A stretch of 64,000 bases of DNA from Chryseobacterium sp. FH1 (GTDB taxonomy: Bacteria > Bacteroidota > Bacteroidia > Flavobacteriales > Weeksellaceae): positions 558,001-622,000 of the forward strand of contig NZ_JPLZ01000006.1 of assembly GCF_000735135.1 (NCBI RefSeq), given 5' to 3'. The first letter of the stretch is position 1, and each line of letters starts with the position of its first letter. Made by a program: the position numbers and the translations under genes. Under the pieces are notes generated by a model. The model ran no database searches, was not told where the DNA came from, and saw nothing but the letters and a program-made list of their open reading frames with translations. Of this stretch, positions 36,579 to 45,046 are shown in pieces.

Positions 36579-36920
36579 TTAGTTTTCTATAAGCCCATCG
36601 GCTTTCCATTTAACAATGATATTGATCTGATTTTGGGGTAGTGAACCACCTTGAGGCATTCTTAATGGATCTCCGGCAGGCCTCTGGATCCTGTTTATGA
36701 TATTGTCAATGTTCGCTCTGACCTGGCTGTAATTTGTCAGTGGTGCAGAACTCGAAGAAGAGTGACAGCTGATACAACTGTTCTCAATGATAGGTTTGAT
36801 ATCAGCTTCATATTTGACAATGCTAGTAATAGGGGTATTGTCAGAAATCTCTTCATAGGTAGTGCTGTCGCACGATGCAGCAGAAAAAAAGAGACCCGCC
36901 ATGTAAATTGTTTTTTTCAT
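36579..36920 (-). CDS. Monoheme c-type cytochrome lipoprotein
   Basis: A 113-residue lipoprotein (signal ending SAASC, Cys17) with a single heme c site CISCH at residues 49-53 and a candidate axial ligand Met88 in LRMPQGG. The spacing and the closing IIVKWKADGL match small cytochromes of the planctomycete/flavobacterial type with domain length near 70. It would sit on the periplasmic face of a membrane and transfer single electrons. It lies between DUF5777 and YceI genes with only 2-7 bases between, which strongly implies a common pathway. Confidence 0.88.
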   Translation of the reverse strand: MKKTIYMAGLFFSAASCDSTTYEEISDNTPITSIVKYEADIKPIIENSCISCHSSSSSAPLTNYSQVRANIDNIINRIQRPAGDPLRMPQGGSLPQNQINIIVKWKADGLIEN

Positions 36921-36922
36921 TT

Positions 36923-37765
36923 TTAAAATACTCTATAAAGATTAAACCCAAAAAAGATCTGTCCTTTTTCCCACTTTCCGGTCGCATTGGTCAAATAGCC
37001 AATATCAGAGTTCAGCTGTGAGTTACTGAACAAAAGCTGAAAGACATGACCTCCTGTCTCAATATCGAGTCCCAGTGATAAGGGATTTTTGTAAAAACTA
37101 TGATCGTCAAAATTCACAAAATACTCTGCATTAACCGATATCCTTTTGGAAATTTTGTATCTTCCACCCAATCCGGTCAAGAATTGATTGTTATTTTCTA
37201 CTGAAGGCTCATAAAGATTTTTGTGCACGTAGGATGGCGTCAGCTGTAAAGAAAAATTATCGCTGAACCTTCTGGAGATCAATGCCTGTGTAAGGTAGGA
37301 AAGTCTGTCGCTAAATTTTAGATCTGGATAATTGTCTGTACTCAGGTCTGTATTTACGGCCAGCACATTGTATCCTACAAGATCCACAGGCATATTGTCG
37401 CTCTGTTTCAAAAGCCTGTACTTTGTTCCGGCTTCAAAAGTTTTCATATTGGTTTCTCTCGAAAGACTTAGGGAAATTTCGTCTGTCAGACCATAGATAA
37501 CACCTAGTTTTGTAGAAGCATCGTCCAATCCGAAGAAATTTTTGAAGCCTGTGCTTATATCACCGAACCTGTGTGCGATCACAACGTACCACTCATTTTT
37601 GGCGGTAAGCTTGGTTGACTGCCCAGTAACGATTTGAAGTGCCTTAAAGGCTGGTGGCGCAGTTGTTGTGCTCGTAGAAATAGTGTCAATATCTTTCAAT
37701 AGATCTTCTTGCGAATAAGCGAAAGTTGAAGAGATCATCAATAAGAATACTAAAATTTTTGTCAT
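36923..37765 (-). CDS. DUF5777 outer-membrane beta-barrel protein
   Basis: A 280-residue protein with a signal (MTKILVFLLMISSTFAYSQ) and many short amphipathic strands ending in Phe (FFGFNLYRVF). VTGQSTKLTAKNEWYVVIAHRFGDIS and LSLSRETNMKTFEAGTKYRLL match the DUF5777 family, frequently found next to cytochrome c and YceI genes in Bacteroidota. It is the first gene of the operon. A perfect -7 element at 37788-37795 and a CRP-like palindrome at 37818-37833 precede it. A possible job is to let substrate or electrons cross the outer membrane; that is not shown by the sequence. Confidence 0.82.
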   Translation of the reverse strand: MTKILVFLLMISSTFAYSQEDLLKDIDTISTSTTTAPPAFKALQIVTGQSTKLTAKNEWYVVIAHRFGDISTGFKNFFGLDDASTKLGVIYGLTDEISLSLSRETNMKTFEAGTKYRLLKQSDNMPVDLVGYNVLAVNTDLSTDNYPDLKFSDRLSYLTQALISRRFSDNFSLQLTPSYVHKNLYEPSVENNNQFLTGLGGRYKISKRISVNAEYFVNFDDHSFYKNPLSLGLDIETGGHVFQLLFSNSQLNSDIGYLTNATGKWEKGQIFFGFNLYRVF

Positions 37766-37787
37766 AGGTCTGCTTTTTACTTGAGGG

Positions 37788-37795
37788 CAAATCTA
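37788..37795 (-). promoter_or_regulatory. -7 element of the redox operon
   Basis: Minus-strand TAGATTTG matches TAnnTTTG; transcription is predicted at about 37781-37784, 16-19 bases ahead of the DUF5777 ATG. No TTTG -33 box is seen, as expected of an activator-dependent promoter. Confidence 0.6.
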
Positions 37796-37817
37796 CATTG
37801 ACTTAAAAAAAATGATC

Positions 37818-37833
37818 GGTGATATTAGTCACT
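37818..37833. promoter_or_regulatory. CRP/FNR-type binding site
   Basis: GGTGA-N6-TCACT is an inverted repeat agreeing in 8 of 10 positions with the CRP consensus TGTGA-N6-TCACA. Its centre (37825.5) is about 42-44 bases upstream of the predicted transcription start, the class II activator position. The crp/fnr-type gene lies right next to it at 37887. Confidence 0.65.
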
Positions 37834-37886
37834 GATATTAGATTTATTAATTATTTACTGAATAGATAAAATCTATCTGTCAATAT

Positions 37887-38522
37887 TTAGTTCTGTGACA
37901 AGATCGTTATCCATTGATTTGACTGGCTTATTAAACCTTCATTTTCAAATTTTTTCAGAATCCTGCTAACAACCTCTCGAGCAGTCCCGAGCGTATTTGC
38001 TATTTCCTTATGTGATATCTTAATGGCCTTGCCGTCATTTTCCCTTATTTTCTTATCGAGAAGATCTAGTATTCTTTTGTCCAATTTATAAAAGACAGCC
38101 TGGGTAACCATTTCCATAATTGCAGTGTAACGCCTGTCATATTCCTTTAAAAAGAATTGATTGAATAGAGGATACTCTATGATCCACCTCAAAACCTTGT
38201 CAACAGGCAATAGCAGTACGTCTGATGATTCTTCTGTACAAGCATATATTCTGCTTCTGGAATTCGTAAATATAGACGAGAAAGTCATTGTGCAGCTTTC
38301 GTACGGCTTAATGTAGTAGTATACCATTTCCCTTCCGTCAATTAGAGAGTAGACCTTTACAGAACCACTTAGAAGAATTGGGATATAGTCGATCTTTTCG
38401 CCTTCGATAATAACATCTTTTCTTGCGCCAACAGTTTTTTCTATGACGGAATCCTCCACTTCATTTAAAAAATCATCACCCAAATGTTCAAATATTTTTC
38501 TAATGTTTTCTCTAACTTTCAT
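37887..38522 (-). CDS. Crp/Fnr-family activator of the redox operon
   Basis: A 211-residue regulator with the beta-roll sensory domain (residues about 20-115; EGEKIDYIPILLSGSVKVYSL), the long dimer helix (about 120-140) and a full Crp-type helix-turn-helix (ISHKEIANTLGTAREVVSRILKKFENEGLI). It has no N-terminal cysteine cluster, so it is not an Fe-S FNR; two cysteines near residues 92 and 109 are within the sensing domain. It is encoded just upstream of, and on the same strand as, the operon starting at 37765, with a CRP-like site between. Signal unknown; redox, NO or oxygen sensing is plausible for this context. Confidence 0.88.
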   Translation of the reverse strand: MKVRENIRKIFEHLGDDFLNEVEDSVIEKTVGARKDVIIEGEKIDYIPILLSGSVKVYSLIDGREMVYYYIKPYESCTMTFSSIFTNSRSRIYACTEESSDVLLLPVDKVLRWIIEYPLFNQFFLKEYDRRYTAIMEMVTQAVFYKLDKRILDLLDKKIRENDGKAIKISHKEIANTLGTAREVVSRILKKFENEGLISQSNQWITILSQN

Positions 38523-38899
38523 TTATTTAATTTTATACATTGTTACTACAGTAATAGTTCATAATTGCTCATTTTTTGCTCGATTCAGCATTTAGATCCC
38601 ATAAATAAGTCGTTCATATACTATTGATGGTCAGGGAATGTATGCGTTGAAGGTTGTGGTTTTATTGAATCACTAGTTTTGAACTTCCATTTCCTCTGAG
38701 CGAGATAATTACTTGTCAGAAGTAGTTTGACTTTATTAACGTATATCCGCGAATTATCCGACTAATTCAAATTTGCCCCAGCGTTTACTTCACTACTGTT
38801 GAACAAAATTAGATAGACAAGTGTAAGGATGACTAACATTCATCAAACCGATCCTTATGAAAATCAAACTTTTTATTGGTGAGAATGAGTGAAAGATTC
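38523..38899. other. Intergenic region, no gene seen
   Basis: No open frame with protein-like character was found on either strand between the crp/fnr gene and araC. The sequence is AT-rich without an obvious repeat or strong promoter match; a small A-loop-T hairpin at 38892-38908 overlaps the araC stop. Confidence 0.4.
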
Positions 38900-39817
38900 T
38901 TAATCTTTTTTTAGCTTCCGGTAGTCCGTGGGAGATACCTTATTCTGTTTTTTGAAAAAAGAATTGAAATGTGAAGGTTCCTCAAACCCAAGTGAATAAG
39001 CTATTTGAGCGATATTCCAATTGGTAACCTTGAGTAGTATCTTAGCTTCCTGGCCAATCCTAGCTGCTATGATTTCGCTAACAGTCCTGCCTTTTGACAG
39101 CTTGACCTGACGGTTTAGATAATTAGGGTGAAGCGATAAATGCTCTGCGAAATCTCCCGCAGTTTTTAACTTAATAATATCCTCTTGTGTATCAATAGGG
39201 AATTGAGATTCTAAAAGTCGTATAAATGAACATGTTATTTCCTCAGTGGTATTGTTAACCTTGATGTAAGAGTCTGTAGGATCCAGCTTCTGGGCATGAA
39301 AGATAAGCTCAAGCAAATAAGTGCGTTGTAAACTTTCTTGGTATTCTCCACCATTTAGCCTTTCGTCAAAAATTCTATTATAGATATCTATGAATTTTTC
39401 AGTCTGGGTATCAGTGATAGAATAAATATTCTGCCTTCCTGGCTTGTATATCGGTAATTCCAGCAACCTGTAGCCAGAATTATTTTTTGTAATAAACTCT
39501 TCTTTAAAAACACAGCTTAAACCGCAGTTAGTTCGATTGACAGCTTGAATACCAAAGGGAATTTTATTATTTGTAAATATCAAGTTACTGCCTGTCAGAT
39601 TAACTTTTCTATCTTCAAATTCTAGAATATAATCTCCCAGTAATAAAGTAGCTGTGTAAAATGTCTTTCTTGAATAATTGAAAGAAAAAAAAATATTATC
39701 AACATTTATCCGACTCAAATCAAAAATTTCAAAATCACCGACTGTATGCTGGTTTTTTTCTGAATTATTAAGGTGGTTGAGCTCAAGAGAAATAGCTTTT
39801 TCTGATTGGTAATTCAT
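38900..39817 (-). CDS. AraC-family transcriptional regulator
   Basis: A 305-residue regulator, paralogous over its whole length to the protein at 6622-7494 (shared YKPG and identical CSFIRLLESQFPI, FAE-x-L-x-LHP). N-terminal cupin-like domain about 1-160; C-terminal AraC helix-turn-helix pair with FAEHLSLHPNYLNRQVKLSKG and AQIAYSLGFEEPSHFNSFFKKQ, closing KVSPTDYRK. No intact target lies next to it: the nearest neighbour upstream is a truncated tolC, so its original regulon may have been lost. Confidence 0.88.
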   Translation of the reverse strand: MNYQSEKAISLELNHLNNSEKNQHTVGDFEIFDLSRINVDNIFFSFNYSRKTFYTATLLLGDYILEFEDRKVNLTGSNLIFTNNKIPFGIQAVNRTNCGLSCVFKEEFITKNNSGYRLLELPIYKPGRQNIYSITDTQTEKFIDIYNRIFDERLNGGEYQESLQRTYLLELIFHAQKLDPTDSYIKVNNTTEEITCSFIRLLESQFPIDTQEDIIKLKTAGDFAEHLSLHPNYLNRQVKLSKGRTVSEIIAARIGQEAKILLKVTNWNIAQIAYSLGFEEPSHFNSFFKKQNKVSPTDYRKLKKD

Positions 39818-40262
39818 AATACTAAATTAGATAGTTCGTTACCCATTCAGTTTATATTTGGAAATTAAGGTGTAAATTTAACATTTTTTTGTTTTAGTAT
39901 TAAAAAAAGATAAAAAAAAATGACAGATTGAATCTTTATTGTACGATTACATTTCCTGCACATTTGAACTTTATCAGAAATCAACATTCTGACGTAATTG
40001 CCAGCAGTATTACAAACTTAGCTTCCACAAAAGTCATCTTTGCCGAGATGAAGTGAATATTAAATCCTATCAAGGTCAAAAAGCAAATATTATCATCACA
40101 GACCAACGGTCAAAACGTTCGCAAGAGTGATGAGAGTCATTTCTTGGAATTCTTTTGCCTCCCATTCTCTTTTTAGTAATCTAATGCAATTGTACTTTTC
40201 ACCACCAAATGCACTAGAAGATGAATTTTCAGAAAAGTATTTTCAGAATTTCATACATCTTC
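39818..40262. other. Intergenic region with possible coding debris
   Basis: No intact gene. Plus-strand frames at about 39958-40053 (FIRNQHSDVIASSITNLAST...) and, shifted, about 40042-40128 (EVNIKSYQGQKANIIITDQ...) look codon-like and could be two pieces of one frameshifted gene, but I recognise no family. The 61-codon ORF at 40127-40312 has no protein-like features. Confidence 0.3.
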
Positions 40263-41035
40263 CTATCTTCCGGTATCTTTCAGATATTTGGCAACTGCAA
40301 TTTGGTAATTGATCTTTGATTCAATTAATTTTTCGCGGGTCTCACTTACCTGTGCTTGAGAATCCAGCAGATCGGACATTTGGGATAATCCGTTTTTGTA
40401 GCTTTGCTCATTTACCCTTCTGTTTTCGAGCGTTTGCACTAAAGTCTCTTCGTTGAGCTGAATACTTTTGTAGGCTTCATCAAGATCCCTCCAGGATTTT
40501 TCAATCTGAAGGTTTAATGATCCTACACCTTCTTTTAGTTCATTTTTAGCGATATCTTCTTTGGTGATCGATTGCTTGATCTTGTGTTTATCTTCCCACC
40601 AGTTTGAAATCGGAACCGATAGGCCTACAAATGCCATCCCATTAAATTGGCCATCCATGTTTTTGCTTAACTGGTCAAGATAAAATCCTGACAGTCCGAC
40701 ATTCACGGAAGGTCTGGCATCACCTCTTTTCAGTTCCGTCTGCAACTGAGAGGCTGTAATTGAGGTTTCCAGCAACTGATATTCATTCCTCTGCGTAACA
40801 GCCGATCCGGGTTCAATGTAATAGAAGCCGGGAGCATTTAAAACATTAGGCTCACCATTGATTTTGAGACTTTCATGGTATGGTATGCCTGTCGTTTGGC
40901 AAAGTTGTCTCGTTGCCAAAACCACGCCGTTTTCCAGCTGAAGTCTCTTGAGTTTCAATTCGCTCCTTTTCACCGTGTCACCTTTAGAAGATCATTTTTT
41001 ATGGTAACACCATTTTTTACTGCAGTTGAGACTTC
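40263..41035 (-). pseudogene. TolC-family channel, 5'-truncated and frameshifted
   Basis: The 236-codon frame at 40263-40973 is the C-terminal half of an outer-membrane efflux protein (KLKRLQLENGVVLATRQL, then WWEDKHKIKQS, and the closing LLDSQAQVSETREKLIESKINY). Upstream, another frame continues the helix backwards (VSTAVKNGVTIKNDLLKVTR, to 41035), requiring one base change in length at about 40975. Beyond 41035 an in-frame stop occurs and the N-terminal half of the protein is absent. No adaptor or pump gene accompanies it. It is therefore a remnant of a third RND-type operon. Confidence 0.75.
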
Positions 41036-41080
41036 TTATTTCAGTAGGTATGGATAATCAGAGATTTACTGATATTTAAA

Positions 41081-41271
41081 TAGTGTTGAAGGAATTACTC
41101 TAAAAGCCTTAGCGAAAGAACTTAAGGAATTGGAGCAGTATAAGCTCATTAAAAGAAGAATGACCGATTTTATCTATAAATCTGAGCCTGATGCCGATAC
41201 ATTAAACCCCCATTATCTATGCTTTAAATATTGGAGGAGTTAACCATAAAAAATTTATCTCTGAGGAGTAG
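41081..41271 (+). pseudogene. HxlR-family regulator remnant
   Basis: From 41081 the frame reads SVEGITLKALAKELKELEQ-YKLIKRR, then YKSEPDADTLNP, closely matching residues 49-100 of the HxlR protein at 1922-2266. A frameshift near 41235 moves the last segment (GVNHKKFISEE) to another frame, ending at the TAG at 41269-41271. The N-terminal half with the sensing cysteine and GKW motif is missing. Confidence 0.72.
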
Positions 41272-41574
41272 ATTATTATAATTTGTGAATTTGTATTATT
41301 ACCACTTTAAAAAAATCTCAAAAAACGATCATTAAGCATTTGAAGTACATTTTTTTGCAACATATATCATGATATTATTAACAATTAAGTAAATACCAGT
41401 AATTACAGGTACGATATTAAATACAGTTACTTGTAGCGCAGTCAATTTTCTGAATAAATATCAAGCCAAATTTTAACATAATATAACTAAGTTTTAGAAA
41501 ATTTAAAATTACATGGCTTAATTATTGCTTCCTTATGAAGCGATTCTCAAGTTTAATTTGAGTTTTCATGGTTA
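41272..41574. other. AT-rich intergenic region
   Basis: No gene is seen on either strand; long A/T stretches and several stop codons in all frames. It separates the hxlR remnant from the 3' end of the decayed dnaE. Confidence 0.4.
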
Positions 41575-42327
41575 TTAGTTTTTACCCAGCTTTTTGCTGG
41601 GTTTTCTTGTTTTTGATACGAAACAAATTTTATACATAGAAAAGTTTGTCAGGGCAACAATAATACTATACATTATTGGTCTTTTTCTCGGCAGCCTGAT
41701 CTCATTCTCTTGTGGGTACGGTTTTCTGGAAGTCACACTCACATCGTCCCGAAGCCCTCTCTCGATTTCCAATGATTTTTCTTTGTCCATTGAATATCTC
41801 GAATCGGCAATAAGAGGCATCTTCGCCATTTTTGTAATGGTGACGGTCGGAAAATGATAATCAACTTCAACGGTTCCCAATAAAAGATAAATGCCACCTT
41901 CCTTAAAAGGAAACTTTCTCAGACTGTCAGGAAAGTGGGCTGTGTCAAAATATTGTCCTTCGGCATCGATCCAGGTCCCGAAATACATATCGTCTTTTTT
42001 ACCGGGATGGTTTTTCTTTTTGATAGGCACATGCTTTCTTGAGATCAGAGCAGGGAATAGATCACAAAACTGTCATTCAACACAGGATTAGATCTGGGGA
42101 TAGCGACAGATATAATACTGTTGATTTTCAACCCGAATATCCATACCTACGATCGGCTTGATCCCATTTTCCTGACAAAGTTTGTAGAACTGATAGATAC
42201 CGGTCACGGTATTGATATAAGTAAGTGCCATAACCTTTAACTTATGGTCAACGGCCAACATTACCAGATCTTCGACAGAAATGGTCCCGTAACGCAGGCT
42301 GTGGTAGGTATGGCAATTGAGAAACAT
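41575..42327 (-). pseudogene. dnaE: DNA polymerase III alpha subunit (DnaE-type), large internal deletion
   Basis: Two pieces of one gene survive. The 5' piece (42088-42327) is the start of the PHP domain: MFLNCHTYHSLRYGTISVED, then INTVTGIYQFYKLCQENGIKP. The 3' piece (41575-42030) is the far C-terminus: VPIKKKNHPGKKDDMYFGTWID, the OB-like strands VTITKMAKMP, and PYPQENEIRLPR. A normal alpha subunit of this type is about 1000 residues, so roughly 2.5 kb between them is gone, including the whole polymerase active site. The C-terminal stop is also lost, extending the frame by about 35 unrelated residues. With the neighbouring dinB it formed a translesion-synthesis cassette. Confidence 0.82.
41584..41602 (+). 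terminator. Terminator-like hairpin within the dnaE tail
   Basis: ACCCAGC-TTTTT-GCTGGGT followed on the plus strand by TTTTCTTG. It lies in the out-of-family tail of the decayed dnaE frame, so it is probably an intergenic terminator that the read-through frame has run into. Confidence 0.5.
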
Positions 42328-42338
42328 AGGTAGTTTAT

Positions 42339-43483
42339 TTATTTTAGAAGGCCGGATGCCCTCCCCACACTGGAAGTTCCGAATCTGTTCTTGATCTTGT
42401 CCATTGTCTGATACAATGAAATAAGTTCTTCCGTATCTTCAAAAAGATCCATCTGATGAAGTCCATGAATCAATCCTGTGAACCGGATGCCGATCAGGTG
42501 GATACTCATTCTTTTGGTGTACAACTTATTGAAGAGCTCCAGGACATACCGAAGCAAGGTGTGGTCTGCAGAGGTATAGGGAATTCTGCACTGTTTGGTC
42601 TCTGTATCGAAATTTGAGTATCTGATCTTCACGGAAACGATTGAGGTCAGCCATTTTTTCTGCCTTAACTGGAAAGCAAGCTTTTCCACCATCCCCGAAA
42701 TGATGCTCCTGACATTCTGAATATCGATCGTATCCTGTGCAAAGGTATCCTCTGTAGAGATTGACTTTCTTTCAGAGTAGGGTAGCACAGGTGTCTCATC
42801 TATGCCATGGGCTTTCTCCCAAAGTATACAGATCCATTCTTTCCGATCAGTTGTTGTAATACGTCGACCGGCATTTCAGAAAGGGTCTTGATGGTCTTGG
42901 CTCCCAGTCTTGAAAAAAAGTTGAATGTCTCAGGTCCTACCATCGGTATCTTTTTATAGATAGCGGATCTAAGAAATTTTGTATGTTGGCCTCTTTTACT
43001 TCAAACCGTCCGACAGGCTTTGATTCGCCGGTCCCGATCTTGGAGACCGTCTTATTATTGGACAAAGCACAACTTATCGGCAGGCCGCTATTTCGCTGAA
43101 CAGCATCAGCAATTTCCCTCGTCCACTGATAACAACTGTAGAACCTTTCCATTCCTGATAGGTCGAGATAGAATTCATCGATGCTTGCCTTCTCCAAAAC
43201 AGGTACTTTTTCCTGAATGACCTCGGTTACCAGATGTGACATATTGGAATAGTGTTCCATATCACCTTTGATCACATTAGCTTCCGGACATAATCTCATT
43301 GCCATTTTGATAGGCATTACGCTTCTAACGCCAAAGTATCTCGCCGCATAAGAGCAGGATGCTACCAAACAACGTTCTCCACCTCCTATGATCAAAGGCT
43401 TTTTCTCCAATTCGGAGTTTTGTCAGCCGTTCACAGGAGACAAAGAAAGTATCTAAGTCCATATGTGTAATTGCTCTTTCCAT
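42339..43483 (-). pseudogene. dinB: DNA polymerase IV-type Y-family polymerase with three frameshifts
   Basis: A nearly full-length Y-family polymerase can be read in pieces. The start is the ATG at 43483 (MERAITHMDLDTFFVSCERL, with the metal-binding Asp). One extra A in an A-run at about 43420 shifts the frame into the long piece 42937-43410 (LIIGGGERCLVASCSYAARY and KASIDEFYLDLSG, the catalytic SIDE). One missing A near 42957 and a two-base TA insertion near 42827 separate it from the little-finger domain at 42339-42788 (SERKSISTEDTFAQD, ending VGRASGLLK). It lies 11 bases from dnaE on the same strand. Homopolymer shifts may be sequencing errors, but the TA insertion and the collapsed dnaE argue for real decay. 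Confidence 0.8.
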
Positions 43484-43487
43484 TTGA

Positions 43488-43495
43488 CAAACTTA
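43488..43495 (-). promoter_or_regulatory. -7 element of the decayed dinB-dnaE operon
   Basis: Minus-strand TAAGTTTG ends 4 bases before the dinB ATG, a leaderless arrangement. Nearby GTTT-TG-AAAC at 43501-43510 is a short palindrome midway between the divergent start sites and could be the S24 repressor site. Confidence 0.45.
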
Positions 43496-43518
43496 GTTAC
43501 GTTTTGAAACAAATTTTG

Positions 43519-43526
43519 TATTTTTG
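43519..43526 (+). promoter_or_regulatory. -7 element of the S24 repressor gene
   Basis: TATTTTTG matches TAnnTTTG, 18 bases ahead of the ATG at 43545. It is divergent from the dinB promoter with only about 23 bases between the two elements. Confidence 0.5.
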
Positions 43527-43544
43527 TTGTCTAAAATTGTAACA

Positions 43545-44321
43545 ATGTCAAAGTTCTCTGATAACATCGTGTTCCTGAGAGGTAAGAAAAATATGACTCA
43601 GCAAGAGCTGGCAGATCTGTTAATTCTTACCCGATCCAGATATGTCGCCTATGAATATGGAAGAACAGAACCTCCGATTGAAATTTTGCTTAGAATTTCA
43701 AAATTCTATAACATCGGCATCGACCTTTTGTTAACTGTAGATGTTAGAAAATTTTCAGTCGATGAGATTATGGAACTTCCCGATAATAGAATTGTTCTTC
43801 CTATTAGAGTTGATCAGGATGGAAACGATCAGATTGAGATTATTCCACAAAAAGCTTCTATGGGCTACTTAAACGGCTATGGAGATCCTGAATATATAGA
43901 AAGTCTGGAGACCATATCGTTACCATTCTTAAAAGGAGGTAAGTTCAGGGCATTTCCCGCTGACGGAGATTCAATGCCACCCTATAAGAATGGAACCTAC
44001 ATCGTAGGAAAATATGTCGAAAATCTTTCGGACCTGAAAACAGACAGAACTTATGTTTTCATCACAACGAATGACGGGATCAGTTACAAAAGGTTTCAGT
44101 TTCACGAAGCAGATGGCATTTGGGTTAAGGCTGACAATCAATTTTATGAGCCTTATAAAATTCCATTGCCTGAAATTAAAGAAATTTGGGAGTTTGCATG
44201 CAGTATTAATACAAAGGAATACGAACCTGATGAATTTTCAGAATATCATATTCAAAATTTTATAACTGAGATTAAAACTGATATAAAGCATATCAAAGAA
44301 AGAATTGGAAATAAGAATTAA
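43545..44321 (+). CDS. XRE/S24 LexA-like repressor of the translesion cassette
   Basis: A 258-residue protein. Residues 7-60 are a Cro/C1-type helix-turn-helix (LRGKKNMTQQELADLLILTRSRYVAYEYGRTEPP). The C-terminal half is an S24 peptidase: Ser143 in GDSMPP and Lys182 in SYKRF form the Ser-Lys pair. The cleavage segment is near residues 103-111 (KASMGYLNGYG); the usual Ala-Gly is Met106-Gly107 here. The ATG at 43545 is preferred over a TTG at 43524 that overlaps the promoter. Divergent from dinB-dnaE, it is the expected SOS-type controller of that cassette, which has decayed while this gene stays intact. Confidence 0.88.
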   Translation: MSKFSDNIVFLRGKKNMTQQELADLLILTRSRYVAYEYGRTEPPIEILLRISKFYNIGIDLLLTVDVRKFSVDEIMELPDNRIVLPIRVDQDGNDQIEIIPQKASMGYLNGYGDPEYIESLETISLPFLKGGKFRAFPADGDSMPPYKNGTYIVGKYVENLSDLKTDRTYVFITTNDGISYKRFQFHEADGIWVKADNQFYEPYKIPLPEIKEIWEFACSINTKEYEPDEFSEYHIQNFITEIKTDIKHIKERIGNKN

Positions 44322-44352
44322 ATTTATTTTGAATAAAAATTAATTGAAGATT

Positions 44353-44964
44353 ATGACTCAGTTAAGTTTGTTTGAAGCAATAGAATTTTATGAATTTCCA
44401 AAAGACCTTTTGGAATACAAGGAGAATTTCCTGAGTAGAGAAGAGGCGGATCAATTAAAAGATCATCTGCTTAAAACTGCTCCGTGGGAACAGCGTACTC
44501 AAAAAATGTATGATAAAATGGTTATAACGCCGAGGTTAACAGCTTGGTACGGTGATTCAAAATACAACGAGTCGGCAGATAATAATATTTCCGGTACCAA
44601 CTCTTGGACTCCGGAGCTATTATCTTTAAAAGAAAGAATAGAAAAGAAATTCGGCTATCAGTTTAATGGTGTACTCCTTAATTTATATCGCGATAATAAC
44701 GATTCTGTCGCATGGCACAGGGATAAGGAGAGCAGATATGGAACGCGTCCGGTGATTGCCTCCATCAGTTTAGGCGAAACAAGAAATTTTGATTTCAGAA
44801 AGAAAGATCACCATCAAAGCAAATACAGTCTACCACTTCCTAACGGTTCATTACTCATTATGAAAGGTGATCTACAGGAGAATTGGGAACACAGGATCGC
44901 AAAATCTATACATCCAATGAAACCTAGGATAAACCTTACATTTAGATTGCTTAAGGAGTTGTAA
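44353..44964 (+). CDS. alkB: AlkB-family 2-oxoglutarate/Fe(II) DNA repair dioxygenase
   Basis: A 203-residue dioxygenase that oxidatively removes alkyl groups from DNA or RNA bases. Metal ligands are His122-x-Asp124 (WHRDKE) and His180 (WEHRI); Arg192 and Arg198 in PRINLTFR bind 2-oxoglutarate. The N-terminal nucleotide-recognition lid (TPRLTAWYGDSKY near 59-71) matches the ALKBH2/3-like branch common in Bacteroidota. ATG 44353 was chosen; the upstream TTG at 44344 adds only three residues. It lies 31 bases after the S24 repressor on the same strand and is probably co-transcribed with it as part of the DNA-damage response. Confidence 0.9.
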   Translation: MTQLSLFEAIEFYEFPKDLLEYKENFLSREEADQLKDHLLKTAPWEQRTQKMYDKMVITPRLTAWYGDSKYNESADNNISGTNSWTPELLSLKERIEKKFGYQFNGVLLNLYRDNNDSVAWHRDKESRYGTRPVIASISLGETRNFDFRKKDHHQSKYSLPLPNGSLLIMKGDLQENWEHRIAKSIHPMKPRINLTFRLLKEL

Positions 44965-45046
44965 TTTCATTTTGTATCAATTGAAGCAATTCCGGAGATC
45001 ACATAATAAATATTAGCAGAAATCATTAAATTCAAAACGAAATCAT

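Noticed and set aside
39853-39860. Plus-strand TATATTTG as a promoter
   Set aside because: The octamer matches the -7 consensus but no intact gene follows on the plus strand; in such AT-rich DNA it may be chance.
39841-41574. Possible insertion sequence flanking the decayed zone
   Set aside because: No transposase fragment, terminal inverted repeat or target duplication could be identified around the remnants.
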